Shown here: piece by piece, positions 1 through 12,722 of the stretch
Layout of the letters: every line of letters begins with the position of its first letter
How positions within the stretch are numbered: the first letter of the stretch is position 1
DNA from: Monosiga brevicollis MX1
Lineage: Eukaryota > Opisthokonta > Choanoflagellata > Craspedida > Salpingoecidae
NCBI RefSeq assembly: GCF_000002865.3
Contig: NW_001865044.1
Location: forward strand, 127,528-191,527
DNA length: 64,000 nucleotides
Reading direction: 5' to 3'
The notes under the pieces: model-generated
What the model was told of the DNA's origin: nothing
Database searches by the model: none
Seen by the model: only the letters and a program-made list of their open reading frames with translations
Position numbers and translations under genes: made by a program

Positions 1-105
1 GACAAGGTTGTCATGGGCTGCCTTGAGATTGGTGCGGGAAGCCTCGCCATTGGTGGCCCACTCCTCGTCCCACTTGGCGACGCGTTCACTGGCATCGGGC
101 GCCAT
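1..105 (-). CDS. N-terminal fragment of an unrecognised protein
   Basis: On the minus strand an ATG at 105 opens a frame that runs off the window after 35 codons. It starts MAPDASERVAKWDEEW and is hydrophilic and charged, with no motif I recognise. The ATG sits in a purine-poor CC-ATG-G context like other starts in this window. The rest of the gene lies before base 1, so no function can be given. The start is moderately supported; identity is unknown. Confidence 0.45.
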   Translation of the reverse strand, partial: MAPDASERVAKWDEEWATNGEASRTNLKAAHDNLV

Positions 106-1930
106 GGCAGTGTCGTGCAGAAGAGACACCGGCAGGTTCTGACAGCAATTGAACCACAAAGCGCAGCCAAAAAGAAGAGAGAGAGAGAGAGACAAGCCGC
201 TTGGTATCTTTTACAGTGACTCCTAGGCGATGACACCCAAGATGAAGCGAGTTTACGAGCAGGCATGAGGTACGAGGCACGAGCAACTCTTCGCAGCCAA
301 GGGTGTGTGAGGCACTGGCAGCCACGCCTGGAGTCACCCGAACAAATGCATGCTTGTGGACTCTGGCTAATGAAGTTGTTACGCGTTCACGGACCAGGCC
401 GCCTACTATGGCGGGCCAGCTGTGCTGGCAAGTGCCAACAAGCTGCCGGACCCGTGCCCGCAACCGCACTGCAGTGGACTCTTCCCTTCATCCCTCAAAT
501 AAGCAAGCAAGACACCGTCGCGTTGCAGCAAGCAAAAGCACGAGGCAGCACCTGTCGCCCCCGCCGCCCGCCCCCCNNNNNNNNNNNNNNNNNNNNNNNN
601 NNNNNNNNNNNNNNNNNNNNNNNNNNAAGCAAAACCCGGGGGCGGCCCCTGTGGCCCCCGCGGCCCGCCCCCCCCCCCCCCCCCCCAACGTACACAATCC
701 CAGGATCAAGGCCACAGGCGCACCTCTCGTACCGTCAAAGTCCAGCCAACCGCCGTTTCCAACCGCTGAACGCCACTCTCTCCGCCAAAGGAAAAAAAAA
801 TGACGACAAATCGATGACGGAAAGACAAAGTGGTGAGCAGAGATGAGCGTTGAGAGCTGGTTCTGATTCAGAGATTGGTAGTGTTGAAGCGATGCTGGCA
901 GAGATTAAGAGGATCATGAGAATATGGACTGTTATTGACGTTGGGCAGTGCAGAGAAAGATCAAGAACAAAGTGTATGTCAGAGAATTTATCAAGCACAG
1001 CCTTTGTTCCAGAGAATAAATTGTAACAAGAGCACAACGTGAGAGCGAAACGAAAGCGATGGAAAGTCAGAGAGACGTAACAAATTGGATCGCAAGCACG
1101 TGAAAAGCAGCAGTAAAATGGTAAGAAAGCAGAGACAGAGCGTGAGCAGCTTGGCTACCTATGGCGCCAGAGATCTGGCGCCCGTGGACGGGATCGGAGA
1201 TGCGCAGGGCAGCGACTGGCAGCAGTGAACATAAATCACCTGCCCAGGTTTGCCAAGACAGGCTCAACCTTCGTTGTCAACCAGCTTGTCCTCCAGGCAA
1301 AGCGCTCGCCTGCAACGCTGCTTGCTTGAGGCACGTGAAGGCACGAGGTGCGCTGACTGGACCATTTGTCCGGTTCGGTCCAACCCACTCATAGGCCCGT
1401 CCCCGAGTCCTCTCTCATCCCCGCTCGTCCCGCTCGTCCCGCTCACCTTTCTCGCTTCTCTCCCCAACTCTCCCCATCTCTTGCGTCTTTTGCCTCGCTC
1501 TCTTTTCCTCGTATCTCGATCGCTCTGGCCCCCTGTAGTAAAAAGGAGTGGCCCTTTACTCTGAATTGGGCGTGAAGGTTTCTCTGTCTCTTCCTCCTCT
1601 TCTTCTTCTTCTTTAGGGTTCCTTTTGATTTCCTTTCTTGCTTTGGACCAAAGGCGCCAGCTTTGAGAAGGTGTGTGGCTCTGCCGCCGGAAGAAGCACG
1701 TGACTGGATCACGTGCAACACAACTGGTGGCTGCCCGCCTGGCTTTGCAAGAAGCAGTCGCGCACAGAGCTCACGCCCGAGGCAAGCATGATTTGATATC
1801 TGCATGTGTAGCTCATGAGAAGATGGTGAAAGTGACGACATTCAACCCGATTCGATGCTATAATTCAGAGAGTGTGTGTCGTGCACGATGGCTCGAACAG
1901 GCCGAGCACCCTGAGGGCTGTGAGCACGGT
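106..1930. other. Spacer without a supported gene
   Basis: About 1.8 kb between the ATG of the first minus-strand gene and the stop of the sulfhydryl oxidase gene. It contains a short GA run near 175-200, the 50-N gap in a C-rich tract, and A/G-rich DNA at 830-1130. The open frames here lack family motifs and change frame at the C-runs. I see no gene I can support. Confidence 0.5.
577..626. other. Assembly gap (50 N)
   Basis: Fifty unknown bases inside a C-rich tract. The sequence on the two sides is similar (see findings), so the gap probably reflects a hard-to-sequence C-run rather than a true 50-base distance. Confidence 0.99.
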
Positions 1931-2885
1931 TCAATCGCAACTGCCATCTTTCCAGCCCTGAGATGCCCGGGCCAGATGCAAAAGACAATCGTCAGCCGGA
2001 TTTCGAGCAGAGATGCACAAAGGAAGGCACCGGTGATGAGCCACGGCTTTGCATACCGTGTGCCAGCGCTCCTCGACTTGATCGCAGTCAAAAATGGGCT
2101 TGCCCAACCGCTCGTTGACGTCATTGTGGGCGCTACCCAAACACCCCGCAGACAGCATCGTGAGCTGCAATGAACAGGGAAAGAAACCACTTGCAAGAAG
2201 GATGATGCCGCAACTGCCGGCAGGCAAGACTGACCCACAAAGCCAGCGTGCAAAGGCTGGCCCAGATGAGGCATCCACAGGATGCGCCTCAATATAATGC
2301 CTAAGTCCAAACAATCATCAGGCTGGTGGACCACATGCTGTGCAGTCCAAGCCCGTCATAATAATGTCTCTGGCGCCAACCTTACCCGAGATGTTCGCCA
2401 CAGTCGCGACAAGGGTAGAAGCGCCCAACCAGACGCATCATTTCGGCCATGTCCTTGCGGTCTGCCGCGGACGGGTCGCGCGGGAAGTAGGCGGCCATCG
2501 TATGCAAAAAGGCCCACGACTTGTTGCCGAGTGACAAGTAATCTTCAGGACAGCCGAGCGTCTCGCCGAGGGGTTCAGCCGCTGAAGTTGACGTGGCCGC
2601 AGCCGCCGCTGCTGTTGCTGCTGCGGTGGCCGCGGTTGCGGTGCCTGGACCACTGCTGCTACTGCCCTCGCCACCCTGACCTGTCGTGGCTGAGGCTGTG
2701 GCAGTGGAAGTAGAGGCAGAGCTGGTCGACCCTTGGGCAGCGCCCTTGCGCTGGGCTTGAGCAGCGCGTACAGCACTGGGGGAAGGTTTCTCCTTGCCGC
2801 TAACTTGCTTAAACATGTCACCAAAGCCGTTGCAGACTCGGCAGGCCTTGTCAAAGGCCGACTCCTTTGGTGCCTCGGCTGCCAT
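1931..2885 (-). CDS. GFER: Erv1/ALR FAD-linked sulfhydryl oxidase
   Basis: Four exons: 2885-2386, 2300-2235, 2132-2057, 1957-1931. All phases close, giving about 222 aa. Family role: FAD-dependent thiol oxidase of the mitochondrial intermembrane space, reoxidising Mia40 in the disulfide relay. Seen: an N-terminal CRVC pair like the CRAC of human ALR, a long Ser/Ala/Thr-rich linker, then WAFLHTMAAYFP, the active-site FYPCRDCGEHL, ARWLCGAHNDVN, LGKPIFDC and the hallmark C-terminus GWKDGSCD. The last exon encodes only those eight residues plus stop. The start is the ATG of MAAEAP; the frame is open slightly upstream but without an ATG. It is transcribed away from tectonic, with about 0.94 kb between the two starts. 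Confidence 0.93.
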
Positions 2886-3198
2886 GCTGACCGACCGGGT
2901 CAACAATCACCGATGCGCGCAGCTGGCACAGCTTACAACGCCGGCTATGAGACCCAGGACAGCACTTGATGCACTTTGTCCGTTGGAAACCGGATGCACA
3001 GTCCGACCAATCCTGTTTGCCTGCTGACCAATCCCACACGCCAAGGCCACATCAGCTTGCACACACGAGCCATGGCACCAGCGGCGGGAGCTCTCTCTCC
3101 TGACACTCAGTGAGGCACCCAAGCTCCATCCTCGCTCCTTCTCCCTCGCCAAGAAGCACGCCATACCACCCACCCACACACACACCCACACACACACA

Positions 3199-3249
<51 letters not shown>

Positions 3250-3827
3250 GCGTCGAGCGACCCGTGCAGTTCAGGCCCGACGCACCTCATCCAGCAGCGC
3301 TTGCGCGCATGTTGCACTCAAGTCATTGAGAGAGAGAATGAGCTCTCGCTCAGGCGCAGAGATATATGCCAAACGTGGTACACAAACAGAGATAGAGAAG
3401 CTGACTGGTTTGAATGCTAGAGAGGATGGCGTGGCAGGAGGATGGCGTAGAGTAAAGTTGAAGGTATAGTGAGAGAAAATATGATAGCAAATACGTCTAT
3501 AGAGATGTAAACGAGCGAATGAGAAACACCAGAGAGACAATCGTTTGCCAAAGTATCCCAAGTGTGATGTATTTTACACTTCCGCTGACGGCGGTTTTTC
3601 TCTCTTTTTTTTTTTTTTTTAAATCTCTCTCTCGACGCGACGGGCGACGGGCGACGACGGTCGAGGTGCATGAGAGAGGACGAAGAGGCGGAACTGATGC
3701 ATCTAATTGGCCGTTAGTATCGATTTACAGTGATAGCTTTAGCCTGAGCCATTGCTCCTTTGCCTTGGACGCTTCGCTACGGGATCTGTGAGTGTGGCAG
3801 CGAGAGGACGGGGGCGTCAAGTGAGCC
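2886..3827. promoter_or_regulatory. Divergent GFER/tectonic spacer with CA repeat
   Basis: The starts of two divergent genes lie 942 bp apart, so the promoters of both must be here. The spacer holds a CA run at about 3176-3233 that passes into a CG alternation (to about 3252), and a T-run near 3606-3620. I see no convincing TATA element. No gene is supported inside. Confidence 0.5.
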
Positions 3828-6674
3828 ATGGCTGGGCGAAGAATGTGGAAAGGTCTTCCGCTATGGTTTGCCCTGTTGGCCATCATAGTGATAACACCTG
3901 GGCTGGGCAACACCACCGTCGCCACCACTGCTGGCACCACTGTTGGCACCACCACCACCCCTGCCTCCGTGCCTGAAACAACGGCTTCCACCTCGATCGT
4001 CTCGACTGGTGAAGCCACAACCACGACAACGACAACGACAACGACAACGACCACTGCTTCCACAACAAGCACGACGACGCCTGCGGCAGCCGCAGGCCTC
4101 TATTTGTTTGATGATTACGCCACAGCCAGCGAAGATCTGCCGCCCGCCGAGTATACCGCCTTTCCCGCCACCCGTGATTGGCACGACCCGGGTTTTGGCG
4201 CTTGCCCTTGCAACCTCAATGATGGCCTCTGCGATTGGGACTGCTGCTGCGATACCGACTGCAACTCAAACGATCTGGCCTTCTTTTCCACCGCTGCCTG
4301 TGCATCCCAGGCCCGCACGCTAGGCGATCCCCGTGCTTGTGTCCAACGCAGTCTCCTCAAAACAGTCAACCGCGTAGAGGAGGTGACGACCAGCAACAAG
4401 GACATTTTGTGCATTGAGCACGACAACAATGAAGACCGCCTTTTTTATCACCCCCCGCGCCTCGCCGCCAACAGTGCCGCCTTTGAGCAGCTTGTCGCAG
4501 GCGATGCCGAGATCGTTGGACTCGCAGATGCGGCACTCAGCACTTATCCAGACTTGACCTCCAACTCATTCTACAACCTGACCCTCGGCGAGATCATGTT
4601 TCTCTCTGATGGTAACATCAGCCAAGCCAGCTTCTTCTGGCCATGGACGATTCAAAGCCAGCTGGGACCCAACTGTCTTTCAGAACCTGTGTACTTTGGT
4701 GCCACGCAGAAAAGCACTTGCACCCGTCTCACAAAAGATCTCGATTTACCTGCTTTATGCGCCATTCCGCCCCCCACCAACATTCAACGTGGCAACGGGC
4801 TCATCAACACCTTCACGCGTGCCATTCCCGCCCTCTTGGCGACCTCCGTCGACCTAGTTGTTGATGGTAAGCCCCGGGGCATATGCCTGCGACTCTCAAG
4901 ATTCTATGTGCCGGTTTCTCACCGCTCACGTGGCTCTCCGGGTCCCTCAGGCACCCCATGTAACACCTCGGCTTGCACCTGGCCCGAGACAGTCGCCAAC
5001 ACCACCCACTGCCACGGCCTTACCACCCAGGTATGCCAACCTTGCACTTGGCAATACCGCAAATTTGTACACCACCATGCCGTCATCGCGTGCAGCGGAT
5101 CCGCTCAGATTTGCGCACCCCTGTCGTGGTATCGTGGGTTGGCATAGGTGGACGTTTCCCTGATTTTGAATCCACGCACCGGCGCATCGACGTTACAAAT
5201 ACAAAGCGTCAAGCTGGCCATTACAACGGCAACCCTCGCCGCAGGCAGCACCAGCTTGTACGTACAGAGATGCATCCATACCGAGCAGCCCAGTTCCTGC
5301 AACTCCCCCTTCCCTATCTGCCATGGCCCTCTCATCTGCAGACCACATCTGGCCATGACTTTCCGCATAGGTCCCAAACCGTCAACATCGACTATGCATA
5401 CGGCACCGTGGATCGGTACGATCTAGTCCAAACCAGATAGGGTCGATCTGGGTCGCCGCACTTGTGTTTACGTTCTTGGATCTTTACCACGTTGATGTCC
5501 AGCCAGCGGCTCGTCTAATTGCAGCTCTGCTTTCTTCCAACAGGGAACTATCCGGCAATCCCGGCTACCTCGCGCAAAAGCCTGGTCAGGACCCTTCTTC
5601 CCAAATCAAAGTCATTATGCGTTCTTCAACCGCCGTCCACCTTGCTTCTTCTTACCCCCTCGATCGGTGCTCTTTCATCTCTTCCAGTTTTGGCTGGCCT
5701 TGCTGGCAATGATGCTGTTGATTTGGCCAGTACAAGTACCGAATGGCTGCACACCATGGCCACGCCTACCGGGGCCGCATGCAGTGGCGCCTTTACGTAC
5801 GTGCTGCCAGAGAGAACTCATTCGCGCACAGGTCTGCTCATGCATTTTAACCTCGCCCTCTTTGGCCCTTTTCGACACAGACCGGTGCTCTTTGGTCAAG
5901 AACGCACCACCGCCTGCCGGTTGCGCGCTGTTGTAGCGGCGACCAACAGCAGCCTCATGTGCACAACGCTTCGTGCGGAGGTGGAAGAGGCCCTACTCTC
6001 CGCTCGCCAACACCAATCCAACTATGTTGTGGGCGTGTATGGCAATGCTGACCCGAATCAATTGGATGAATGGGCTCCGATTGTCGACGCCAACTACCAA
6101 CCGCTTGAGCCATCGGGAGATGGCAGTGCCATTTGCTCAGCAGTTCTGACCAGCGTCGCTCTTAATTTGGCCTGGGCCAAGTAGGTTGCTTCTGCTGCTG
6201 CTTGAATTTGGCCGATGCCCTTCATGTCAGAGGACTCATATTGGACCTAAACTGCTCTTAGCACCGGCCTTGTAAGCAGTCCACAGGCTGCAATTGTTGG
6301 TGCGGCCTTTGATTACAGCTTTGCTGCCATTCCCTTCAGCTGCACAGACACGGAGTGCCGAGCCTCAGTGGCGGTCAGTTTTGCAGCGCGCGTTGCTGAC
6401 CCTCCTCTCTTGACGCCTGCCTGTGACGGTTGTTGCCTGATGGTGCTCTTTAGATTCAGAGTCAGGTCCGCTTCGTTGACGTTTCGGAGCAGCCAGAATA
6501 CATCCGCAAGCGGGAACCTGGTACGTTTGGCCTGCCCTCCGGCGCACTCACGACTACCCCATCTCGCATCCCAGCTCCTGCTTCTCACATGCGCACCATC
6601 ATCATGATTCTGTCCTCAATTGAGCCACAGATTTGCTACAGGACCTGCCAGAAGACTTTTTCTATCCTTTTTGA
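3828..6674 (+). CDS. TCTN1: Tectonic family protein (ciliary transition zone)
   Basis: Nine exons: 3828-4866, 4951-5030, 5148-5257, 5544-5584, 5688-5796, 5881-6180, 6262-6373, 6454-6520, 6631-6674. All phases close; about 633 aa. Tectonics work with the B9/MKS complex at the base of cilia. Seen: signal peptide (LPLWFALLAIIVITPGLG), a mucin-like Thr run at about residues 30-85, the diagnostic CPCNLNDGLCDWDCCCDTDC, then VDVSLILNPRTG, LSGNPGYL, TPVLFGQ, VRFVDVSEQPEY and the terminal DFFYPF. Ending at that motif with no later membrane segment resembles tectonic-1 rather than TCTN2/3. The family is certain; the paralogue number is inference. The last acceptor was chosen because only it reaches the DFFYPF frame. 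Confidence 0.92.
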
Positions 6675-6942
6675 GCGGGTCGGCAGCGCCTCTGTTTCAG
6701 GCTAATTATCATGTCAAGGGGAGCGCAACTCAACACCATGGCCCGCAAGTTGATCGGCGCAGCTTTGTAGTTGTTCCGGAGTCGCCTCAACCACAAACAA
6801 CTCTGCTGCCAGCGCCTGGCTAGGCGCGGCTGGTGCAGGCGCCACGCCAAGCCGTATTGCTGCCTCGCGTCGCGCAACCGACCCCACCTAAGACATTATC
6901 AACCGAGTGAGCTCTGGTCCGATGCACAGGCCATCGCCCACC

Positions 6943-7292
6943 TCAAGCAGAGCCTTTGGGACGCACCTCCTGAAGAAATAGACGATCTAATTGATGCAAC
7001 CAGGCACCGTCATCCTCGCAATCGGCCACGTACATGGCCACGCAGTCAACAATCTGTCCGAGAAAACGGGCTCCGTGAGCGCGCAATGAAATCAGACTGG
7101 CAGCACGCGGAACCAAAGTACTCGTGCACTTCGTGTCGCCTCAACGTACCCGTTGTTTCAGATTGAGTTGATACTGATGCTCGGCTGCCTCGGTCGGCTT
7201 GCGGCAGTGCTCCCACACCACCTGGAGGGCCTGGAGCAACATGTTAAGGAGACCATTTGGTCTGTTGTCTTTTGCTGCACCCACAACACTCA

Positions 7293-7332
<40 letters not shown>

Positions 7333-7734
7333 GAAAAATGGAAACGTGTTCAAAGTCTCGTACCTTGAGTAGGTCGACCGGGAATCCATCAATGTTTAAA
7401 CGGTGGCCTGGCCAACAAAAGGCGTTGACGACCGACGTCTTCACCTACAAACCGTCCCATTAGCGTCTGCTCGCCTGCCTAGCAGTGCGATTCAACAAAA
7501 CTGCCTTACTTTGTAGTTGGACACGGCTACGAGCTCGTGCACAAGATCTGCAGCCACCATCTGGACAACACCGCGTTCCCGCGGAACATGAGGAGCCTGT
7601 TGGCCGATCGGACGTCAACTTTGCAACCATCATGTGATCAAGCACAAACCTGGAGACGCTCATCGCGAAGACCGCTGCGCTGACATGCATCCATATAACA
7701 ACCCAGCCCACGACAGGCGTTCCAGCGCACCTAC

Positions 7735-7777
<43 letters not shown>

Positions 7778-10700
7778 CACCGAGAGCCCAAAGAAGCAGA
7801 AGGTTGTGGTAAGCAAGCCCTGAGACCGTTTCGGCGACGCTGCAAAGCACGCAAACCTTGGCGGGGCCATGCTTGGCGGCTTTGCGCAGTAGTTGGCCAA
7901 GCTCGTGCAACATCTAGTCAGTGCCAACACGAAACATTCCAAATTGTCAGGGTGAAACCACACGTCTCGACACGACCAGGGCACTTTGGTGCAACCACGC
8001 AATCGCAACGTGCCTGTAAGTCTTCGGCCTCTGTACTCAGCAAGTAGACCAGCCCTGCAGCAGCACGTACTGCATTGGAAACCACCTGAGCCCGGAACGT
8101 GGTGAGCCGCCGCGAGATTTCCCGCTACCACCTCACTAGATCCTTCACGCCAACTCCCCGTGCATCCCACCCACCTTGTCCTTTGCAGATCGGAGCATTT
8201 TGCAGGTTTGCTGATTCACGGCCGTACGTAGATCTTGGGAGATGAAATCGCAACGATAGTCATTGGAGCCCATCAACTTTCGGAGCACGACATCCCCAAA
8301 ATTTCCTATGCCATAATGCCAACCAAGCCAAGTTCAGTTTCCAAAGCCCTTTCCTCAGCGTGTGTTCAACGGGGCCTGGAGGTTGATTGTCTACCAGCTG
8401 TGTACGTACCCAGAGCCCAGGAAGCCCGCGCTGTGACTGCGACAGCTGAATCCTCGCATCGCTTGACCAGAGTCTCGAGACAGTCGGTGACAAACAAGCC
8501 ATCGTCAGCCAAGCAATTGTAGTTGAGCAACTGGCCCAGTGCACTACGTGTCCGGTGCATGACCACACAAGCCCAAATGGTTAGCATGCTGCTCCCATCG
8601 GACCTCACACAAATAACAAGCGCGCGCATGTATGACACCCAAGGCATGACATAACATCGGCTCATATGGCAGCAGAATGCACTCAATGACAAAACAATGA
8701 TCGCAGGTGATTTATCAGACACATGACAGTGGCCATCGTACCGACACGCGGCCGCGCGAATGGATGGTTGCTCATGCTCACTCAGCCCAAGTAGCAGCGC
8801 TGGCAGATGGCGCTGTTTCCAGCCCTAGGAGCAGAGAATTGGTTTTAAGATTTACAATGGCAATCGCCACCACCTGCGCACGCACTGGACCTGGTGGGTA
8901 GGCTCGGTAGTCATAGCCTACCTCAAGGCGTTGAAACATTGTCTCGCCCACTGCAGCAATTGCATCGCACACAACCGAAGAGAGTGTTGGCGAATGCTGA
9001 TCCAACAACCGTTGCAACCCATGCGACGTCATAAACTCCCAAAATGAAGCCATCTACGACACACGACTGGTGAGACCTCGTCACAATGTACGCCCGAGGA
9101 AACACTTCTAAGCGAGCACTGAAACAACGCTACAAGCCGACTCACCCGCTCCAGATGAGATTCGCTCAGCGAAGTACGCTGCAAGGCTACGCAAATGTCC
9201 TCAGCCAGCTACAAAAGCAAACACCGACCAGACAAGGTAATGGTCAAAGCACGGCCACAAGAAATGATAGAGAGCTCGCGGTCCCAGGCGAGAGAGCAAG
9301 TGCGGCCCACCTTGACGGTGTGAAGTAATAGAGCAGCGTCGCTGCTGCTGCTGGTCAACCTGAGCCCGATTGATTGCAAGAGCGAAAATAAGAATTTACA
9401 AAGGAAAAAACAAAGTCACGTGTTGTCAGTGCTGGGCTGGCCATGCTCACCGTTCCACCAGTTTCAAGTGGCGATCCATAGCGTCCAACGAGACGGCTGG
9501 ACTGCCACATACATGTGCGCTCAGTGTGTGGATGGCTTCGCCTTGAAGCTGGGTGTTAACGACGTCAGAATCGTTCTCAGCCTTTGTATAGCACGAGAAG
9601 GTGAATCAGCATCAGCAAGTCCCAAGCAGCACCAGCCATCATTTGTGGTCGATGACTGTCTTACCATCGACAAAAAGAGGCCCCACAATGTATCTGAACC
9701 AATGGGTTGTGCGTGCAAACGCGACGCAAAGGTTGACTGATCGACCTATTGGCATGATAATGGCGCAAGACGACGTGTCAAGGCAAGAACGCAACTGCTA
9801 AACCCAATGCGAAACCCGATGCTCCCCAAGCAGGCAAAGATAGGTAAAAAAGGAAAGAACAAGGAAGGGGAGGGCGGATTGTCGTTTGTGAAACATGCGC
9901 CATGCAAAGGGGCTTGAAACATACCTGGCTGGTAAACACATTAGCCAGCAAGCGCAGGCCCGTAGAAACGAGATTGTGGTGTACTATGAAGCACAAATAT
10001 CAACCCGATACAAGCGAGTAAGGTGCTGCGCTTTCCAAGGGGTTTTGACTGCACAGAATAGCCGCTCCAGTCCAGGAGGCACAAGCACCAAACATCATGG
10101 TACGGCCAGCGTCCTCGCACCGTGGGGCGTGCCAGCTGATTCAAGGAGAACAGCAACGGCAGTGGCAAAGAGGGATGCGTAGTCGTCTTGCAGCGCGGCG
10201 TAGGGGACGATGACCAAGAGCTGCTCCAGGCAGCGGATGCAGGCTACAGTCGAGTGGAACGTGTTGGCACGTTGCAGAAGTTGAACCAAGCCACGGTGCA
10301 AGCCATACAGCATGTTGGCAAAGGATTCCGCCAAAGACGTAAAGGCTGTGCCGCGGCGTCGGTTCGATGCGGATTTAATCAAATTGCTTGACTGATTGAT
10401 CATGGTTGCAATCAACTGCAGGGTGGCTTGCTGAGCTTGCGGAGCAACCTCCAACTCCAGGCTCTCCAGCAAGGAGCCGTGAGCGGACGGGCCCGCCCCT
10501 GCTCCAATGATAGCATCCGGAATGAAGGTTTGCCAGTACACGTGCAAGAGACGAGCCGGCAACCGGCGGAGTAAGTGGTGGGCAGCCTCGGTGGCTGCCG
10601 CCCGCACTTGACTGGCCGAAACCCTAATGGCGCGCTCAGATTGAGATGCTCGTGTCGTGTGCAAAAATGAGAGCTCGAGCTCATGCCTGAACAGCAACAT

Positions 10701-12722
10701 ACTTTTTGCCTTGGTTCGTTGTGGGTGTCGCGTCAGACAGCTCTGATTCGGAGACGCCTGCAGCATTCGTAGCACTGCGGTCTGCTGAGCCTTGTGGCCG
10801 ACGACGGCGCCGCATCTGTTTGTTGCCAGAACTCGTCGCTGAGCTGCCAGCTCCAGGGCCACCTCGGCCCGTCGAATCGCGGCGGTTCGCATCACCACGT
10901 CGCTGCTGCTGCTGAGGAGCGCGATAGCGCTCGGAGGCCACGTCTGCAGCTGCGCTTCGTCGCAAGCTGGGGACCTTGACACGGGGGGTATGAGGAGGGC
11001 CCGGCGCGCTCTGTGAGGCCCGCGGAGATCGCGTGGTGCTGTTGCTATCATCTTTGCTCGGCAAGGCCCCACGCGTGGTTTTTCCGGTTGACATGGACGG
11101 GTTGGTGCTCTGTGACGTCGGCTGCGGCTCTGGCCGTGGCTGCAACGCACCGACACTTTGAGCATGCCGTGTGGGAGGTGCATAGCGCTATGCCACCGAG
11201 AAAAAGAGAGAGTGTGTGTGTGAGAGGCCACAATTGATTCAAAATGTGAGCTCGCACGCAACCTGGGTGTTGTGGCCCATTTTTTTGCTCAGCCTCGCCC
11301 GCTCTGAGCCTGGGTGAGACCAGCTTCATGGGCGTACCTCCAGCGGGTCGTAGAACTTGGTTGAAGATCCCGAGCGAACCTCTACCACCCATGAGCCCGG
11401 ATGGCGTGCCACCTGTTGGGCTGCTGCAATGTCGCAAAACATCAAGGCCTTCACCGTGGCCAAGAGATAAAGGGCTTCCTCATCTGGGATGTTGGTTGCA
11501 ACGTCGACAACGTGCTGGAGAGTCTTGAGAGCAGCGGAAAGAAGCTGGCAAGAAAGAAGACATTTGTTTGGAAATAAGGCATGAGGCGAAAACACGTCTG
11601 TCGATGAGAGACTGTTTGCCTAGATTGTGCCGAGCAATGCGGCACAGATGTCCACCGGACCAAAAATATGCGAGCGTCCGTCAAACCTTGTAACGAATGT
11701 AAGGGTCCACCTCCTCCATAGGTGCTTGCAAATTTTCAATCAACACACGTCGAAAAATGCTCATGGCTTTAGGCAGGGAGGCATGTTGTCTATGATGTGA
11801 GCATGAAGGTAGACGATGAGCAACGAAGCGGCTCGGGTCTGTTACGGAACCAGAGACGCATCACGTCGCGGACGCACGAGGTCAGCTGCTGTTTGCGGAG
11901 GTTGGCACAAGCATAGCCGAGGCATTGGATGGCAAGTCGGCGGGCCTGCAGCTGGTCGTTGGTGATGCTTGCCAGTGACTCGAGCAAACCAGAAGAGCCA
12001 ATGAGCTGCTCGCGCAACTATGTGAGCGACGACATGGCCACCGCATTGTTAGCTAATGTGTGAGACGAGCTTATTAGTTGATAGACGGGACATACATGGA
12101 CTGAGACGTTGATGGAGTCGTAGACAAGAGAGGAAAGCGCGCGGAGGCCATGGAGAGTGACATCTGTGTTGGCATCGGGGCCGCGCGAATAGCGGCGGAG
12201 AATACCAACCACCGTCGCCAGGATGCCCTCGAGCACCCCCTCATCAAGTTCAAGCTATGCATGCAGCCCAGTTCATTCAAAGATCAGAGCACGCTCGAGC
12301 AACATGGTTTTTGAGGCACCGATGCGGTTTTGCAGTCCCCCGACATGCGTCGTCAAGGCGCAGCCAGCCCACCAGTCATCCACAGAGACTGAACAACCAT
12401 GATGGCATGGTCCCTGAATACCAGGAAAACGCCCACTCCCTACTCCCCAAGGTGAGCACAGTAGACCTACGTTGTCCTGGTGGTAGAGGATGTTGGTGAC
12501 AAACTTGCAATAGTGGGCAGCGGGGCGGGGGTCGTCCTGCAGATTGGCTGGCGTAAACAGGGTCAGCACGAAGCGAGCGTCCTTCTCTTCCACCCCGGGC
12601 AAAGGAAACCGCAACTGCGCCAGTCCCGACAGTGCTTTTTGCCACACGCCCGGCTTGGTCCGCTCTGTCGGTGACTGCAAGCAAGCCACCAGAGCGACCC
12701 ATTCCTGCGACGACGCTGCCAT
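6943..12722 (-). CDS. HEATR6: HEATR6-like HEAT-repeat protein
   Basis: At least 22 exons, among them 12722-12471, 12254-12096, 12017-11846, 11766-11687, 11544-11338, 11187-10703, 10623-10121, 9983-9925, 9736-9665, 9581-9451, 9359-9311, 9208-9146, 9053-8922, 8824-8742, 8660-8410, 8305-8175, 8085-about 8014, 7913-7857, 7730-7650, 7596-7510, 7444-7364, 7230-7150, 7053-6943. Phases close throughout except that the exon ending near 8014 has an uncertain (possibly GC) donor. About 1,150 aa, close to human HEATR6. Landmarks: HVYWQTFIPDA, SPTLSSVVCDAI, LPALLLGLSEHEQPS, VTARASWALGNF, CKMLRSAKDKVVSNAVRA, KVRWNAC. Between residues about 290 and 455 is a low-complexity Ser/Arg/Gln stretch. The molecular role is poorly known; a helical scaffold is the family expectation. 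It converges on tectonic (268 bp apart) and diverges from DCTD. Confidence 0.88.
7291..7329. repeat. CA microsatellite in a HEATR6 intron
   Basis: About 19 CA units between two exons of the HEATR6-like gene; on the coding strand it reads (TG)n. Confidence 0.9.
7738..7771. repeat. A34 homopolymer (T-run next to an acceptor)
   Basis: A near-pure A tract on the plus strand. For the minus-strand HEATR6 gene it is a T-run directly before the acceptor of the VRWNAC exon, so it serves as an extreme polypyrimidine tract. Confidence 0.9.

Noticed and set aside
6771-7166. Plus-strand frame containing ELWSDAQAIAHLKQSLWDAPPEE, which looks like a helix
   Set aside because: The minus strand here carries the last two HEATR6-like exons (LQVVWEHCRK and IVDCVAMYVADCEDD), whose phases close and which match the human C-terminal region.
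10095-11261. 388-aa minus-strand frame taken as one exon
   Set aside because: Part of it is real HEATR6 coding sequence, but its first half is in the wrong frame; the conserved exons 11187-10703 and 10623-10121 use two frames joined by an intron.
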